DNA of 64,000 nucleotides from Hybos culiciformis (Eukaryota > Arthropoda > Insecta > Diptera > Hybotidae): contig OZ023274.1 in assembly GCA_964007475.1 (NCBI GenBank), positions 40,355,860-40,419,859 on the forward strand. Reading direction: 5' to 3'. Below are positions 48,501 through 61,276 of this stretch, in pieces. Below the pieces are notes generated by a model that was not told where the DNA came from, ran no database searches, and saw nothing but the letters and a program-made list of their open reading frames with translations. The stretch's first letter is position 1. Each line of letters opens with the position of its first letter. Position numbers and translations under genes: made by a program.

Positions 48501-51500
48501 ACATAATTACTTATAGGTTTGTAAAGAAATATAATATAAATATGTAAGATAATATGTATGTATATTATGTTTTTATTATAAAACAATTCTTTTTTTTTAT
48601 TATAAAATTATTGAAGTTAGACATTACACATAGACTTGTGTATAATGAATGCCTCAAGGAAAATAAGAATAAAATATTTATACCTATATATTTAAGATAA
48701 AATATTCAGTTTAATGTGAGAGAAAGTTTTTAACATTATAGGCCTTCTATATTATCTCCCTTTTCTTTTTTTTTTGCTTTCCATCAATTAAACAACATGT
48801 TCACTTAAAAAGTTCTTCTTTTTACAAAAATGGACGGACATATTATTTTGCATAAAATATAAGACCTTATGTATAATCTTGATTTGATTTATGATATATT
48901 ATACATGGTTCTTATTTTATATTCAATTTCTTTATATATGTTTAAATATGACCTTTTATAATGTAAGGTTCAAAAGAATAAAGTTTAAAAAGTTTTTTTC
49001 TTTTCTTTCTTTTTCTTGTAATATTTCGGAAAATTAATGGACAATAAAATACTTTCAGACCTATTATGATTTCTTCTTAAAATTGAAAAAAATAAAAAAG
49101 AAAAAAGAGACAGACCATAAACTTTGAACTTTCTTATATTTATGTTTATTTGTATAATTGGTTTAAATTATTAATTTATTTCTATTTTAAACTTTTTAAT
49201 TAAAATTGGAAAAGAAAATGTAAAACTATTTTTATTTTGTTTATATATATTGAAGAGACAAAATAAGTATATCTTAAAATCCTATTCCCATAGCTTTATC
49301 AACTATTTCTTAACCCTTAGAGGGGCATTAAAAATTCTGATTCAATAATTGAAAATTCGGTATCACTCCATTATGAAGTAGATAAGATAGATATTAATAG
49401 TTGTGAGCTCGAAAACAGAGTGTTCTAATAATTTTTAAAGAAAAATTTATCAGTATTTTTCAGTTAAAACTATGAATGCAAATCACAAGTAATCTATGTA
49501 AAATTATCTAGTTTTCGTATTATTTATTTGCATAGCAATTAATTTCCTATATTTTGTGGTCATAAATATTCTTAAAATAACATAAAAAAAATATATATGA
49601 TTTCTTGTTGCTTTTTCAATTTTTCAATATTTTACATACAAAACCCAATATTATTTTATGCACGATTTTCCTATATATTTTTTAATTCAATGTGTGCATA
49701 ATATGACTCTAAAAATTAAATTTTCCTTTTTTTTTTTTTTTACAATTTTTTTGTTAGAATAAAACATAAAAAATGGTTACATAATATTAGCCAAGTTTCT
49801 ATCTTATATGTAGTTAGTTTTTATTTAAAATAAAACTCATACATTATTTTGGTTTTGACTTTGATTTAGAGAAATGTGCATAGATAATGGTGGATATTCG
49901 TAAATAAATATATGGGTTCTCGAAATCACAGGACAATTTCACATAAATTTACTAGAATACCAACTTTTATTGGATGTGAAATAATAATCGATTTCTATAT
50001 AGTATAAGATTTTTATCTTCTTTTGCTCAGACAGAAATAATGTGTCAAATGCTCTTAACTTAGGTTTAACAATAGAAATATAACTTCAATCTATTATAAA
50101 AGTTGACGAATATTTATTTGGTGCACTCTTGTTTTGACATTATTATACTAATGACAAAATTAGTATTCAATAAAAAAAAATCAATTAGCATAAATTTTAT
50201 GCTCCATTTCAATTTCTACATGTAATTATATTATTAAAGGAATAAAAATTTATGTGTTTTTAATTGCAAAACAATAAATTTTAATTTGTTATTTGAATCT
50301 TTTGTAGCAAAAATATATATAAAAATTAATTTTGTTGCAATATTTACGTACTTTTATGTAGAAAAAAAATATTATTTTCTTCATAGTAAAAAATTAAAAT
50401 TTCATTCATAAGTGGTAAGTGGAAATTCTTGTTCGTGTCAAAAAACAGTAAAGTTTTTTTTGTATGTACACACGGCACCACCATAATAGTAGTTTCTAAT
50501 TTAAAAAAAAAAAAGTTTCAAAGTTTTTAACTTAAAAACTTTTGAACATCAGAATATTGGTTTTTTTTTTTATATTAATATTAAAAGCATATTATAGATT
50601 TTTTTTTTTTTTTTACTTTATACTGATGCTTGTAAATTAAAAGATAGTCTAAATGACTCCAAAGTTAGAATATTAGAAACAAAATATTTTCGTTATCCTC
50701 TAATTATAAATTCATGAATTTATAGAAGTTTTAAAAAGAAAAAAATAATTTTGTATCATTAGTCTAAGCCGAATACTCATGCATATACCTTACATATATC
50801 ACAGATAAAATGCAGTATATTTACTGCAAATTTGTATCGGACACAATGTTATTTTTTCCCAAGACGAAGAGAAAAAAATCCTTTTTTTTTTTATTTTTTT
50901 TAATATTTGATTTCATGTTAATTTTTGTCTCGTAATGTAAATGTATTATATACACAAAATGGATAAAGGACATTATATGTTTTTAAATTAATATGGTAAA
51001 AAGCTGTGTATGTAAGCTTTCGTGACATTTTGTCTCTTATTTGATTGGCAACCGGAATTAAACGTGATTTCATTAGATTTAAGATAAAAAAAAAAAAAGC
51101 TTTGGATATCACAACGTTAAATGACTTTTTTTTTTAATCAAATATACTGACAAGCATATTAGTTCAGGGTTAAAATATCATTAGAATGATTTATTAGTCA
51201 TCAGACTTTAATATTAATAGAAAGAAAAAATAAGTAAATTTTTGGTTTTTTTTTTAAAGGATTTTAAAGTTAGTTTTAGAACTTATGGCGAGAATTCAAG
51301 GATTTTAGTTAAAAATAAAAAATTCTTGCACACGGCTGTCTCAACCATCGGTCTAGAGTACATTTCTTTATGGATTAGATTCACTAAAATTATTGCATAA
51401 TTCATTTCAAATTTTAAACAATACTCAGGTTATAAAAGCATATGTACATATTTTATTCAAAATTTTTCTTTTAAGTATATTCTCTCTAAAATCCATATAT

Positions 51501-54500
51501 ACTAATTAGTCTATACTTTGAGTCTTTCAAAAAAAATAAAAATAAATGACATTGCAGAAATTAACATTTCTTTTTTTTTACAGAATTTCAAGAGATTTTC
51601 GTGATTCCCTAATGAAATGGAAATGAGTTTTAAAAAATTTATTTCTGTCATTTCTTCAAAATAATATGCAAAAATAAAAAACATAAAAAATAAAATAAAA
51701 ATATGTAATTAACATTATATTATATTTTGCATCATAAAACATAAGAGCTAAGATTTGCATTACATTTTTTCTGCGCTGCTGCTGCTGCCACCGAAAAAAA
51801 AAATAATAAAAATAAAAAAATCGTTATTAATGATTTATTTCTTTTTGTTTTAATGCTTTTGTTTTTGTTATATATAGTTTATTATAATATTATGAGAAGT
51901 ATGCTTGGGAAATGAAAATTTATAGCTTTGACAGTGAAGAGTATCGAAGTGTAGAAAACCATAAAATGTTAATTATTTATATAAGAGAAAAAAAAAGTCA
52001 TAAAATTTGAATAAAAAATATTTTCCTTTATTAACATGTAAAAATTTGATTTTTTGTTTATATTAACATATAATTTAATATTACATATATTTTAAATTTT
52101 TTATTTTTAAAAATTCATAATTTCTTTTTTTTGTATTTCCTTCATTCCTAAATATATTTAACTTACAGACCTAAATATTATATGAGTGCTAGTAAAAAAA
52201 TTTTAAGATAAGATACCTACCTTTTCGTGATTTTAAGGAAGCAACTAACATAAAAACGTTAACATTTTTACATTGTACATAAACTAAAATAAACGTAGTA
52301 AAAATCTTTGCAAAAAAAGTTGATAACTACTATTACTGAATTAGTTGAAAAGAATAAATAATTGGAGAATTGTTAGTAACCATCTCGGAAAAACCCAGAA
52401 ACTCAACATTGGAATTATTTATTTGGTTCTTGAAATGAATTCTAGAACTGGTTTAATTACCGATGTTATATCTCAAAAGCTATAGATTACAGAAATTAAT
52501 TATCGTTATGGTTAATTTCATGATCCTCATTTTAATACTAATTTCACATTTTTTTTATTGAGAAGATATTTTTGTTTTTTCTTAGTTAAATTAATATTTA
52601 CGTAAAATTAAGTCATTTTATTTGTTTAATATTATTTCCTAATACTAAATGGCATAATGTCAAATTTTAAACAGATAATTGTATGAATATTGTAAGAAAA
52701 TTTATTTGGAATAAATAAATGTCTATTTCATTCAATGTCATCAAGAAAAGACAAAATATATACTTAGTAGAGTAGATAAACAATTATAAATTAGGTATTT
52801 TAATTGCAAAAATTTTTTTTTGAAAAGACAAGGAAAAATTTTTTTATATTTGAACAGAAAAAAAAAAATTATTTAAATAAACTTTTTTTTTGAGAATAGA
52901 AAAAAATGTATTTCTATCTTTGTGAATTATTTAATTTTGTTATTGGAAAGACATTTTGAATAATAATCGTTCTTTAACAGTTGCTGATGTCATTTATTTC
53001 AGAATTAATTAGGGTTACATTTCAACAAGAAAAAAAAATAAATTCAAAAATAGATGAGAAAGATCATCAATGTGTTTGTTTATAAAATGAAACCGAAAAA
53101 CATTGTATCATAAATTTTCCTCTTTTTATGCCTACTTAAGGTAGATTAATTTGTTATTTTATTTTATGTTCATATGCAAAAAAAAATTTATTACGCTGAA
53201 GATTTTCCTAAAATTAATATTTAATTTGAATTTTCCTGCTAAATTCTGTTCAATGTTCACGTTTAAAAATATCTCTAGGCTTTAAAATATGTAATATCAG
53301 CAATCGAGCTAATTTTTACTAGTTTGCTTAACCATGAAAAATTCCAAAGTCAATTCTATTCCTTGAACAAGCACACTTACATCTGAGAGATTTGTATAAA
53401 GTTGACTTTTCTTATTGCAGCTGGACAAATTATTGGAATGGAGCCTGAAATAACAGAAATGTAAACTTTTTTACTTTGAAAAATAATAGCTGTCGATTGA
53501 AATTTTTATTTAAGCTTACGAACTTTTTTTACAAAATGGATCTAATTATTTTTGACAACAAAAAAGATTGAACTTATTTCTCTGTCTAAATTATATTTAT
53601 CTGTGATATAAACTAACGAGAACTACGTTATAATAAGAAATAAATTAAAAACAAACAAAAATTTTTTTTTAATGCATGTCCAATCATCAACATATGCTTT
53701 AAATTATATAAATTATTTTATTAGATGAACAACCTTTTTGTAATTACTTTCATATAATTATAATTTGAAAATCTAATTAATATTTTGAATTTTATACATA
53801 TTTTAAAATAATTCCCTTTGGCGGGACATTTTCAAATACTCTTCAAATACAACATATGTATTATAAACAAAATAGTAAAATAACATTTATTTATAATTAG
53901 ATTTTCATCTCTTAAGTGTTTAAAAAAAAAAAAAATAAATAAGTATGTATATATATTGAATTAATACGTAATGCCAAATTATTTAGCAGCCGCAATATTT
54001 AATCATTCAAATAATAATAGTATTATATAAAATAAATACACATATATTATATACATATATAATAATTATTAATTTTAAATTCATATTAGACGGAATTATA
54101 TTAAATTTGTCTGATATTGTATATTTAGTCAAATTAAACTAATTATTATGGTGCAATTTAATGAAATTGTGTTAAATTTATTTAAAGATATTTATATGAA
54201 ACGGACTGACAAATTATTCATGAAAAAAAAAAACAAATGAACACTTGAAGCAAAAATTCTTAAATATTTTCTTCAAATAGAAATTTGTTTGCACTCAACT
54301 ATCAACTTAATAGTTAGCATTTAGAAGTAAAGTATAGTTCAAGCGGGTTTATAGTTGTACCGACTGGAATATTATGCATAAGAAGTTTTAACAGCTCAGT
54401 TACGAATTCCGTGTTCTGGTATTAAAGTTTCCTTCAAAAATTGAAGTAATTTTCCTTTTGCTTTTTTATTTATTTCAAATGCTTAATACAAGCGAATAAA

Positions 54501-54524
54501 AAATATAATGATATTAAAATTAAA
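45539..54524. other. AT-rich non-coding stretch, no gene seen
   Basis: Nothing with family similarity. A few acceptor-like sites (for example near 47775, 51582 and 53420) precede short segments; the last is noted under findings. A (CTG)4-like run lies near 51777. Open frames at 46159 and 50918 (minus) are compositional. Confidence 0.5.
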
Positions 54525-55013
54525 TATATATACAATTAATTTAATAAGGGATGTAAAAATATATACAAATCAGTAACATTTACTATTAAATAATGTATCC
54601 CTTAGTTTGAATTATTCAAAATAGTATAATAAAATTTACTTTTAAAAGAAGGACTTTCGAAAACGTATAACTGAAGCAGGAATTGGTATCGGTTATAAAT
54701 CTTGAATAGGGAGTTAAGTGGGCTATATTGACCATAATTGGTTCTGGAAAATTGAATACAAATGACATCAAAACTTCTAAGACTTCTTGAGGGCACATTG
54801 AAAAATAAGTTAGACATTAAACAGCTACTTGTCGTTTTTCCTTCGATGACTTTATGGATAAAGCTGAACGACAAATAAGCTCTTCTATTCCCCAGACTTG
54901 GGAAATTTAGAAGTTGAAGTCTGTGAGTGTATGGAGGTAGATTCAAATTATCCTGCCAATTGAGGCGCCTTAAAGCGAAACGAAGGAAATTTTTTTGAAC
55001 CGATTCCTTCTAC
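54525..55013 (-). mobile_element. 5'-truncated LINE (non-LTR retrotransposon) 3' end, copy 2
   Basis: The minus strand reads ESVQKNFLRFALRRL, a one-base frameshift near 54960, then WQDNLNLPPYTHRLQLLN and LGNRR, then NVPSRSLR and the FSRTNYGQYSPLN motif, with a stop at 54602-54604. These are the usual ordered C-terminal motifs of insect LINE reverse-transcriptase proteins (family pattern F.RTNYG). An in-frame stop lies at 55013-55011, beyond which similarity is lost, so the copy is 5' truncated. The 3' region contains TTAAATTAATTGTATATA, like LINE copy 1, so the two are related but distinct by protein sequence. Confidence 0.85.
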
Positions 55014-55787
55014 ATTAGGTACACCTATTCCTAATTTTATTTATAATTCTGTTTTTGTTGTTCTTCCAAGTTGAATGTTTTTTAAACATTTCATTGGCTG
55101 AAAGCCCATTATTTTTTTTTTTTGTATGTTACTTAATAATAATATTTTTCTTTTTGTTATGTTAATAAATGTCTACCTTAAAAACAAAAAAAAGAAAAAC
55201 AAAAGAAAATGATTAGAAAAGCATAATCATAAAATTAATAAAATCTATTTTATGATGATACCTAATTTTGAATAGAAAAGTGTTAAAAAAATTTTATTGG
55301 TCAATTAAGTGATTGAAAAAAATAAAATAACATTTTCTTTTTGAAATAAAAATATTGCTTGTATTTTATAAATAAAATTAAACATCAAATTAAATTCTTA
55401 AAACTGTGAAAATCTCATTAAATTTATAATATATAGATAATTATTTTGGCATTTGAATGTATATATAATTTAATTACAATCTTATTATGTTGTTATCCCA
55501 TTTTCGTTGTTATAATTGCTTAACTCATTAATTTTTCCAATACTTTTAGAAAATTAATTATCACCATTAAAAATTTCTTTATTCGAATAAAATTAAATGA
55601 TTTGATAAAACATAAAGATTTAAATAAAAAAAATCATTTTGATTAATTTTTAATAAGATGTTATTTTTCAAAAAGGTGAACAATATTAATTCAATGCAAA
55701 AAGAAAACGAAATGCAGTATGAATTCCATTTCTTTAAAACTTTCATTAGCTTAATTTAACTAATTTTTTTTTATTTCTTTTTTACAG
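55014..55787. other. Intronic stretch before the first visible exon
   Basis: AT-rich; no features apart from the polypyrimidine tract and ACAG acceptor ending at 55787. Confidence 0.6.
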
Positions 55788-55874
55788 CATATGGTACAAG
55801 CCGGAATGGGACCATTCCCTGGGGCACCACCTGCATATCCACCACAAATTATTTCTAGTTCGGCAAATAATCAG
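55788..55874 (+). CDS. Coding exon a of a large plus-strand gene
   Basis: An 87-nt exon bounded by ttctttttttacag and GTAAGT, phase 0 at both ends, encodes 29 residues: HMVQAGMGPFPGAPPAYPPQ then IISSSANNQ. It is Pro/Gly/Ala-rich with clear codon-level structure and much higher GC than its surroundings. No annotated domain was recognised; such segments are usual in the disordered N-terminal parts of RNA- or DNA-binding regulators. The Met at the second codon is a possible start, but the exon has a strong acceptor, so it is more likely internal. Joined to exon b by a 90-bp intron. Tentatively an Rbfox/A2bp1-type protein (low certainty, from resemblance of the MVQAGM..PFPGAPP style, recalled and not verified). 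Confidence 0.8.
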
Positions 55875-55964
55875 GTAAGTTGTCATAGATAATAAATTTT
55901 ATCTTGATTACAAAATTCGTGATTACAAAATATTTGAATGATTTTTCTCCTTTTTTTCTCTCAG

Positions 55965-56075
55965 GGTACGGATAGCTTATCGGTTGCTGTAGCAGCTGCA
56001 AAGGCTGCTGATCACTTAAAAGATGGAGTTCCACCTCCTCCTACATCAGCAAATCAGGTTTATATGCACAAAAAA
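55965..56075 (+). CDS. Coding exon b of the large plus-strand gene (two possible 3' ends)
   Basis: The acceptor ttttttctctcag ends at 55964. The exon reads GTDSLSVAVAAAKAADHLKD then GVPPPPTSANQ and can end after CAG at 56057 (donor GTTTAT, weak) or after an extra VYMHKK at 56075 (donor GTGAGT, strong). Both ends are phase 0 (93 or 111 nt), so either keeps the frame. The Ala-rich segment may be helical; the Pro run suggests a disordered linker. The 4.9-kb intron that follows leads to exon c, also phase 0. Confidence 0.8.
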
Positions 56076-56944
56076 GTGAGTAAAAATCAATTCGTTTTCT
56101 GTAAATACAAAAGGATTACACTGAGAAAGATTTACAAACTTTTCTTTCAAATTTTCGAAAAGTTAACTAAAAAAAATTTTCTTTGCTAACTTCAGAATAA
56201 TTTAGCTTAGTGAAATAAAAAAAAAAAAAATTAATTTGCATGAAATTTTAAATTTAAATACACATTTTGGTTGAAGCACAATGGAGAATATTATATAGAT
56301 AATTAGTTTCAAAATTTGGCTGGTGTGAATAATTTTTTTAAATTTCAATTTTTGAATTTTTAGCACTTAATATAGTAAAGTCTTATACTTTCTATTTTGT
56401 TATGATTTTTTGAGGCATTTTGGGATACTCGATACACCTATGTTACCAAAAAACAAGAATAAATTTCAGGAAATTTGTTGTGTCAATTCCAAGTGTTTCT
56501 TCAACATTATTTGCAGTATCATCTTGTTCTCGTAACCGAAGCACGTTAACTAAAAATAATATGAATTTCTTGAAATTAATTTAAATTTTGCGGATTCGAA
56601 AAATAAGAAACATTCACAAACTATTATTTTGATTACAAAAGTATTCAAACTTCATAATTTGGTCAGATTCTGCATATACACATTAATTTACATTAATTTT
56701 GAAAACTTAACCCTTGAATCTCTATTTGGAATAATGAAATTAAATGTGTTAATGTTTAATTAGAATTAAGTATGCATGTCATATTGCAGAAAAACTTTTC
56801 CACCATGCCAAAATAAAAAAAAAAACAAAAATTAAATTAAACTTTGCTTAGAATATAAAATAGTATTATAAAAAATAAATAGATTTTATCGTGTGCTGAA
56901 AGAAAATTTTTTACTTAGTGTAATCCGCAATAAATTTTATTTTT

Positions 56945-56977
<33 letters not shown>

Positions 56978-59900
56978 TAAACACAAAAGTGTTTAATTTA
57001 ATTTTTTATTTTCAACAAAAATCATATTATATGATTTGGACAAGAAAAAAAAAAACTATGTACAAAAAAAATAATAAAAATAATCACAAATAATTTTCAT
57101 ATTAAAATTGCTTTTGGGAATTTTTTTTTTAATAATTTATATATTTGAATTAATTGAAAGAAAATATAATCATGAAAATGGATTTAATTTTTTTTTTTAA
57201 TATAAATATTTTTCACTATACATTTATAAAAAAAAAAAAAAATGCATGCGAAAAACTTTTGGGAAAATTAATATGTGATAATTATTTTTCTTTTAATTTT
57301 TAATTATTATTTTTTTTTTTTTTTTGTGTTTAAAAAGATTTTGTATAAAATATGCAATAAGGAAAATTTTAGAGTAAAAAAAATAAAATCAAAAGAGAAA
57401 ATTTTTTATATCAAAAATGAATTTATGCGAATTATTTGTTTTTTTTTTTTTTTTAATAAATGGTTTATCTTTATTTTAATTTAAATTTAATTTTTTTTTT
57501 CATAATTATAATATAATCAAAAAATAATAAAATTGTTGGTGTTTAGCACTTTTTTCATGCATGAGGGTTGCGGTTGGAGTTCTTTCCGATATAAATTTAT
57601 ATAAAAATATATATTTTTTTTTATCAAAAAAAAAAAGTTACGAAAATCAGATATTGTGCTTTGAAAAAAAATTTATTTGTATAATATTGTCATCATTTAA
57701 ATATAATGTACTATATCTCTATAATACCAAGCTTTTTGTTATTAAAATTTCTAGAAATGAAATGACATGACACATTCTAGCACTAGTAGTGCCATCTGTA
57801 GGATTAATATCTTCATAATTTTAAAAAAATTGTTTTTTTTTTTGTACTTTGATGCTTACGATTGTTTTTGAGCACGAAATGAAAATAGGAAAACGTTTTT
57901 CCCCAAAAAAAAAAAAAAAACGATTGTACAAATCGGTTTATTTAATACTTGTAAAACTTTTGTTGTTCTTTAATAAACATTCAGATTAATTTTATTTTTA
58001 TTTCAAGCTCGAATACAATATTAGGCTGAATTTTGTAATTTTATTTAAGAATAATTTATTTTATATTGTGACGCTTTCAAAATATTGTTTCACCTTTAAT
58101 TCTCTGTTAAGGATGTACAGTCTGTTAATATTAGTAAACTCATTTTAATTTTTTTTAAGACATGGATATTGATCTAAACTACCCATAAGATTGAAATCTA
58201 TCAAATTTAGTGCAATAAATCTTCGTATTGCTGTTCGGACAATCAAATTAAATAATATAATAATTTCTTGTCATAAAATGAAAAACAATCAGTAGGTACT
58301 TCTGATCGACAAATTATAATTTATCTTTGAATAAGCACTGACATGAAAGAAAATCAAATTGTAAAGGGATCAACAATACGAGTGCATTGAAAGCATTGAT
58401 CTTCGAAAAAAAAAAATTTTAAACTTCATATTAATTAGCATTTTATACTTAATTTAAATAGTCTTAAGACCATATTATTCCTTTTGCAAACTTCTTTAAA
58501 TTTAGATTGAATGAAAAAATTGTATTGTCGCATTCAGCTGTTGTTTTAAATAAGGACATTAATCAAATTTAGCATTTTCAATGAAACTTAGCGCATGGAT
58601 TCTTATTGTTATTAAGCGTGATATTTTCAGTTCAAAGTGCATGTTGTTGTTATTAGCTTTTACAACTAAAGGATGAATTTTGAGCAAATTTTTTTGAATC
58701 GATGATTTATTGAAGAAAAAAAAAAATCAAGCGAACGATAGTAAAAATAGATTTAACACATATCCAGTTACAAAAATATCAAATTTTCCAAAATTTATTA
58801 ATTCAATGTTTCTTTACTCCACAACGTTTTCCCAAATATATTTTGCTACTATTTACAGATCTGAAGCGGACAGAAACTTGAAAAAAATTATTTAAATTTC
58901 TAGTCATTATGTATCTTTCGTTCCGGGTTCTCTGCAAATACAACTAATATTTCATACACAAAACTAGTTTTTGCAATTGCGTTTGTCAATATTTTTTTTA
59001 TCTTACCTATATAGAAATTTTTCACAATACCGTAATAAAATGTTTAAAGTTCTTATTTTATTATATTGGCAACATTGTTACATATTTGTGAAAGCTTTAA
59101 AAATCATTGTAGCGTCTAATCTTAAAATACTGAAGACTTATTCGTGAGTCGTATAAATTAAAAATAAAAGTTTCTTAAATGCTAAAAGTATTGAATTCTA
59201 TAATCAACTTGGTCTATCTATGTTTGCATGTGAAATTTGTTCATTTATTAATTTATTTTCAAAGAAAAGTATTTAAGCAAATTTTTTTAAAAAATAAATT
59301 GCTACTAAAACTGTAAAATGGTTTATGGTGCTATAAACTCGCTGCACAAAAAAATTAGACTTTAATATATAAATAAATTAATGCTTATTTTGAAAATTTG
59401 AAGTTATTCAGCAGTTATACATCGAAGATTTTGAATAGTTTTTTATTCGAATGATATGATAGTGTGCTCATATTATTAAAGTTTTTGTGTACGCACTTTT
59501 AAAAATTTAAATTTTAGTAACTTGTCTTCTGAGTTTTTAAGCTGAAAGTTTTATATTTAAAAAAAAAAAATCACAATTTTAAATTAAATCTTATTCAAGC
59601 GTTAAACTACTGTAGAAGCTGCTTCCTCCAATTCAGCTTAGTTTCAATTCCTTTATATGTTCAAACCTTATTTTCATTATTTATTGAACGTAGTTTAAAT
59701 AACTTATTTAAAATAAAAATTATCTAAAATAAATTCGAAATTTCGAAAATAAAAAATGGCAAATTACTAAATTTTGTTTCCTATTCAGTTATGGCATAAG
59801 CTGAATTAATTTGTAATTTAATCTTTTGTCATTTACAATAATTATTTATTAAACATAATTTGAATATTCGTATTCTGTTCAAACATTTTTTGTAAAAATA

Positions 59901-60946
59901 AAATAAATTAAAAAAAAATTAAGAGTAAGGATATCGCGATTTCAATAGAAAAAACACTGTAGTAATAAAACACGTATTTCTTATAAAATAAATGTCATAC
60001 CTCCTATTTATAGGAAATCTATTACAGACACTCAATTTATATATCATTTCAAAACAGACGATCACATTATTATTAAAATATGGATGAAGTAAACTTCGTA
60101 TGATTTTTTTTGATTTTTTTTTAGTGTTACCATTATACTTGTACAATTTTATTAATATTTTTTTTAATTTTTGTCTTTGAATTATAGTTTCTGTTTGAGC
60201 AAAAATTATATAACTTGAATAAATTGCATTAATATGAAATAATAATTAATAATTATAATAATAATAATGTAAATTATATGTATACAGAAAACTTATATAC
60301 GTACTACATAATAACATTTTATAGAAATTTTGAATGCACTGCATTATATCTTGTCATTACTTTTTAAATCAGATTATATTTATATATATAAATAGAACTT
60401 GAGTATGGCTAATTTTGTTTTCATAAAACTGGTATAAAAGTATGTTGTGATGTTATGATGGTTTTGTTGGATTTTGGCTCCATTTCTTTTGTAATTTGGG
60501 TATTATGTTTTTTCGTTTTCTTTTTTTTTTTAACTTTAATAGAAATTATGGAAAATAATTTGTTTTTCTAATAATTTATTTTAACTTGAATTTTTATTTA
60601 TTGTCAAAAGTGCTGGGAAGTTAGTCTAAGAAAAAAAATGAATTTTTAACAGAATTCAAACGTTATTAGTAGTATCAAGGATACACTTATTCTTGTTTTT
60701 TTTTTTCAAGAAAATTTCAAAAACTATTCTGTTTTGTCGGCCCAGTATTTGAACTTCAGTTTTAAATAGAAAATATTACAAAATTTTATTAAAAGCTCAT
60801 TTGAAAAAGCTCTTCAAACAATATTCCGACCAGCACTTATGGCAATGCATAAAAAAGTTTAATAAATTTTATTTCGCGACACATTTTAATCGTGTCTCTT
60901 AATATGTGCAATCAAAAAAAAAATCATGATCCTCCTCCTTCGTTAG
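56076..60946. other. Intron between exons b and c, no other gene seen
   Basis: AT-rich, with a (TA)n run at about 56947-56969 and long T runs near 57310 and 57435. Open frames here (for example near 56893, 57275, 57561, 58710 and 59919) lack coding character. Confidence 0.6.
56947..56969. repeat. (TA)n microsatellite
   Basis: About eleven tandem TA units between T runs inside the intron after exon b. Confidence 0.85.
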
Positions 60947-61276
60947 ACAAATCATCAGGCTACATTTAATACTTCATCAACGATGCTAGGAATTCCACAA
61001 ACACAAACAAATTTATTACTACAAAAACAACAACAACAGCAACAAAAACCGCCCACATCACATCACTTATTAGGTACAACTACAACAGCATCAGCTGCTG
61101 CCCAGCATAGTTTACAAAATTTACCGGTCACATCATCGGTTGCTGCAGCTGCATTATCGTCAGCTGTTTCAGCATCACAGCAGCAATCTTCACAAAGTAG
61201 TAATAAAAATAATAATAATAATAGTCAAAATAATAATCTCTCAAATGGAATTGTTGAACAACAAAACGTTAGCATA
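60947..61276 (+). CDS. Coding exon c of the large plus-strand gene (Q/A/S/N-rich)
   Basis: A 330-nt exon (110 codons) preceded by the tract atcctcctccttcgttag and followed by GTGAGT, phase 0 at both ends. It starts TNHQATFNTSSTMLGIP, then has LLLQKQQQQQQKPP, HHLLGTTTTASAAAQHS, an Ala/Ser segment (SSVAAAALSSAVSAS), QQQSSQSS, an Asn-rich run (NKNNNNNSQNNN) and ends IVEQQNVSI. No folded domain is present; it is a disordered, low-complexity region typical of insect transcriptional or splicing regulators. A second AG at 60957-60958 would remove TNHQ in frame. Gene identity is unproven; the next exons must lie beyond 64000. Confidence 0.85.

Noticed and set aside
54616..54798. 60-residue minus-strand open frame
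   Set aside because: It is an alternative-frame shadow of the LINE C-terminal coding remnant.
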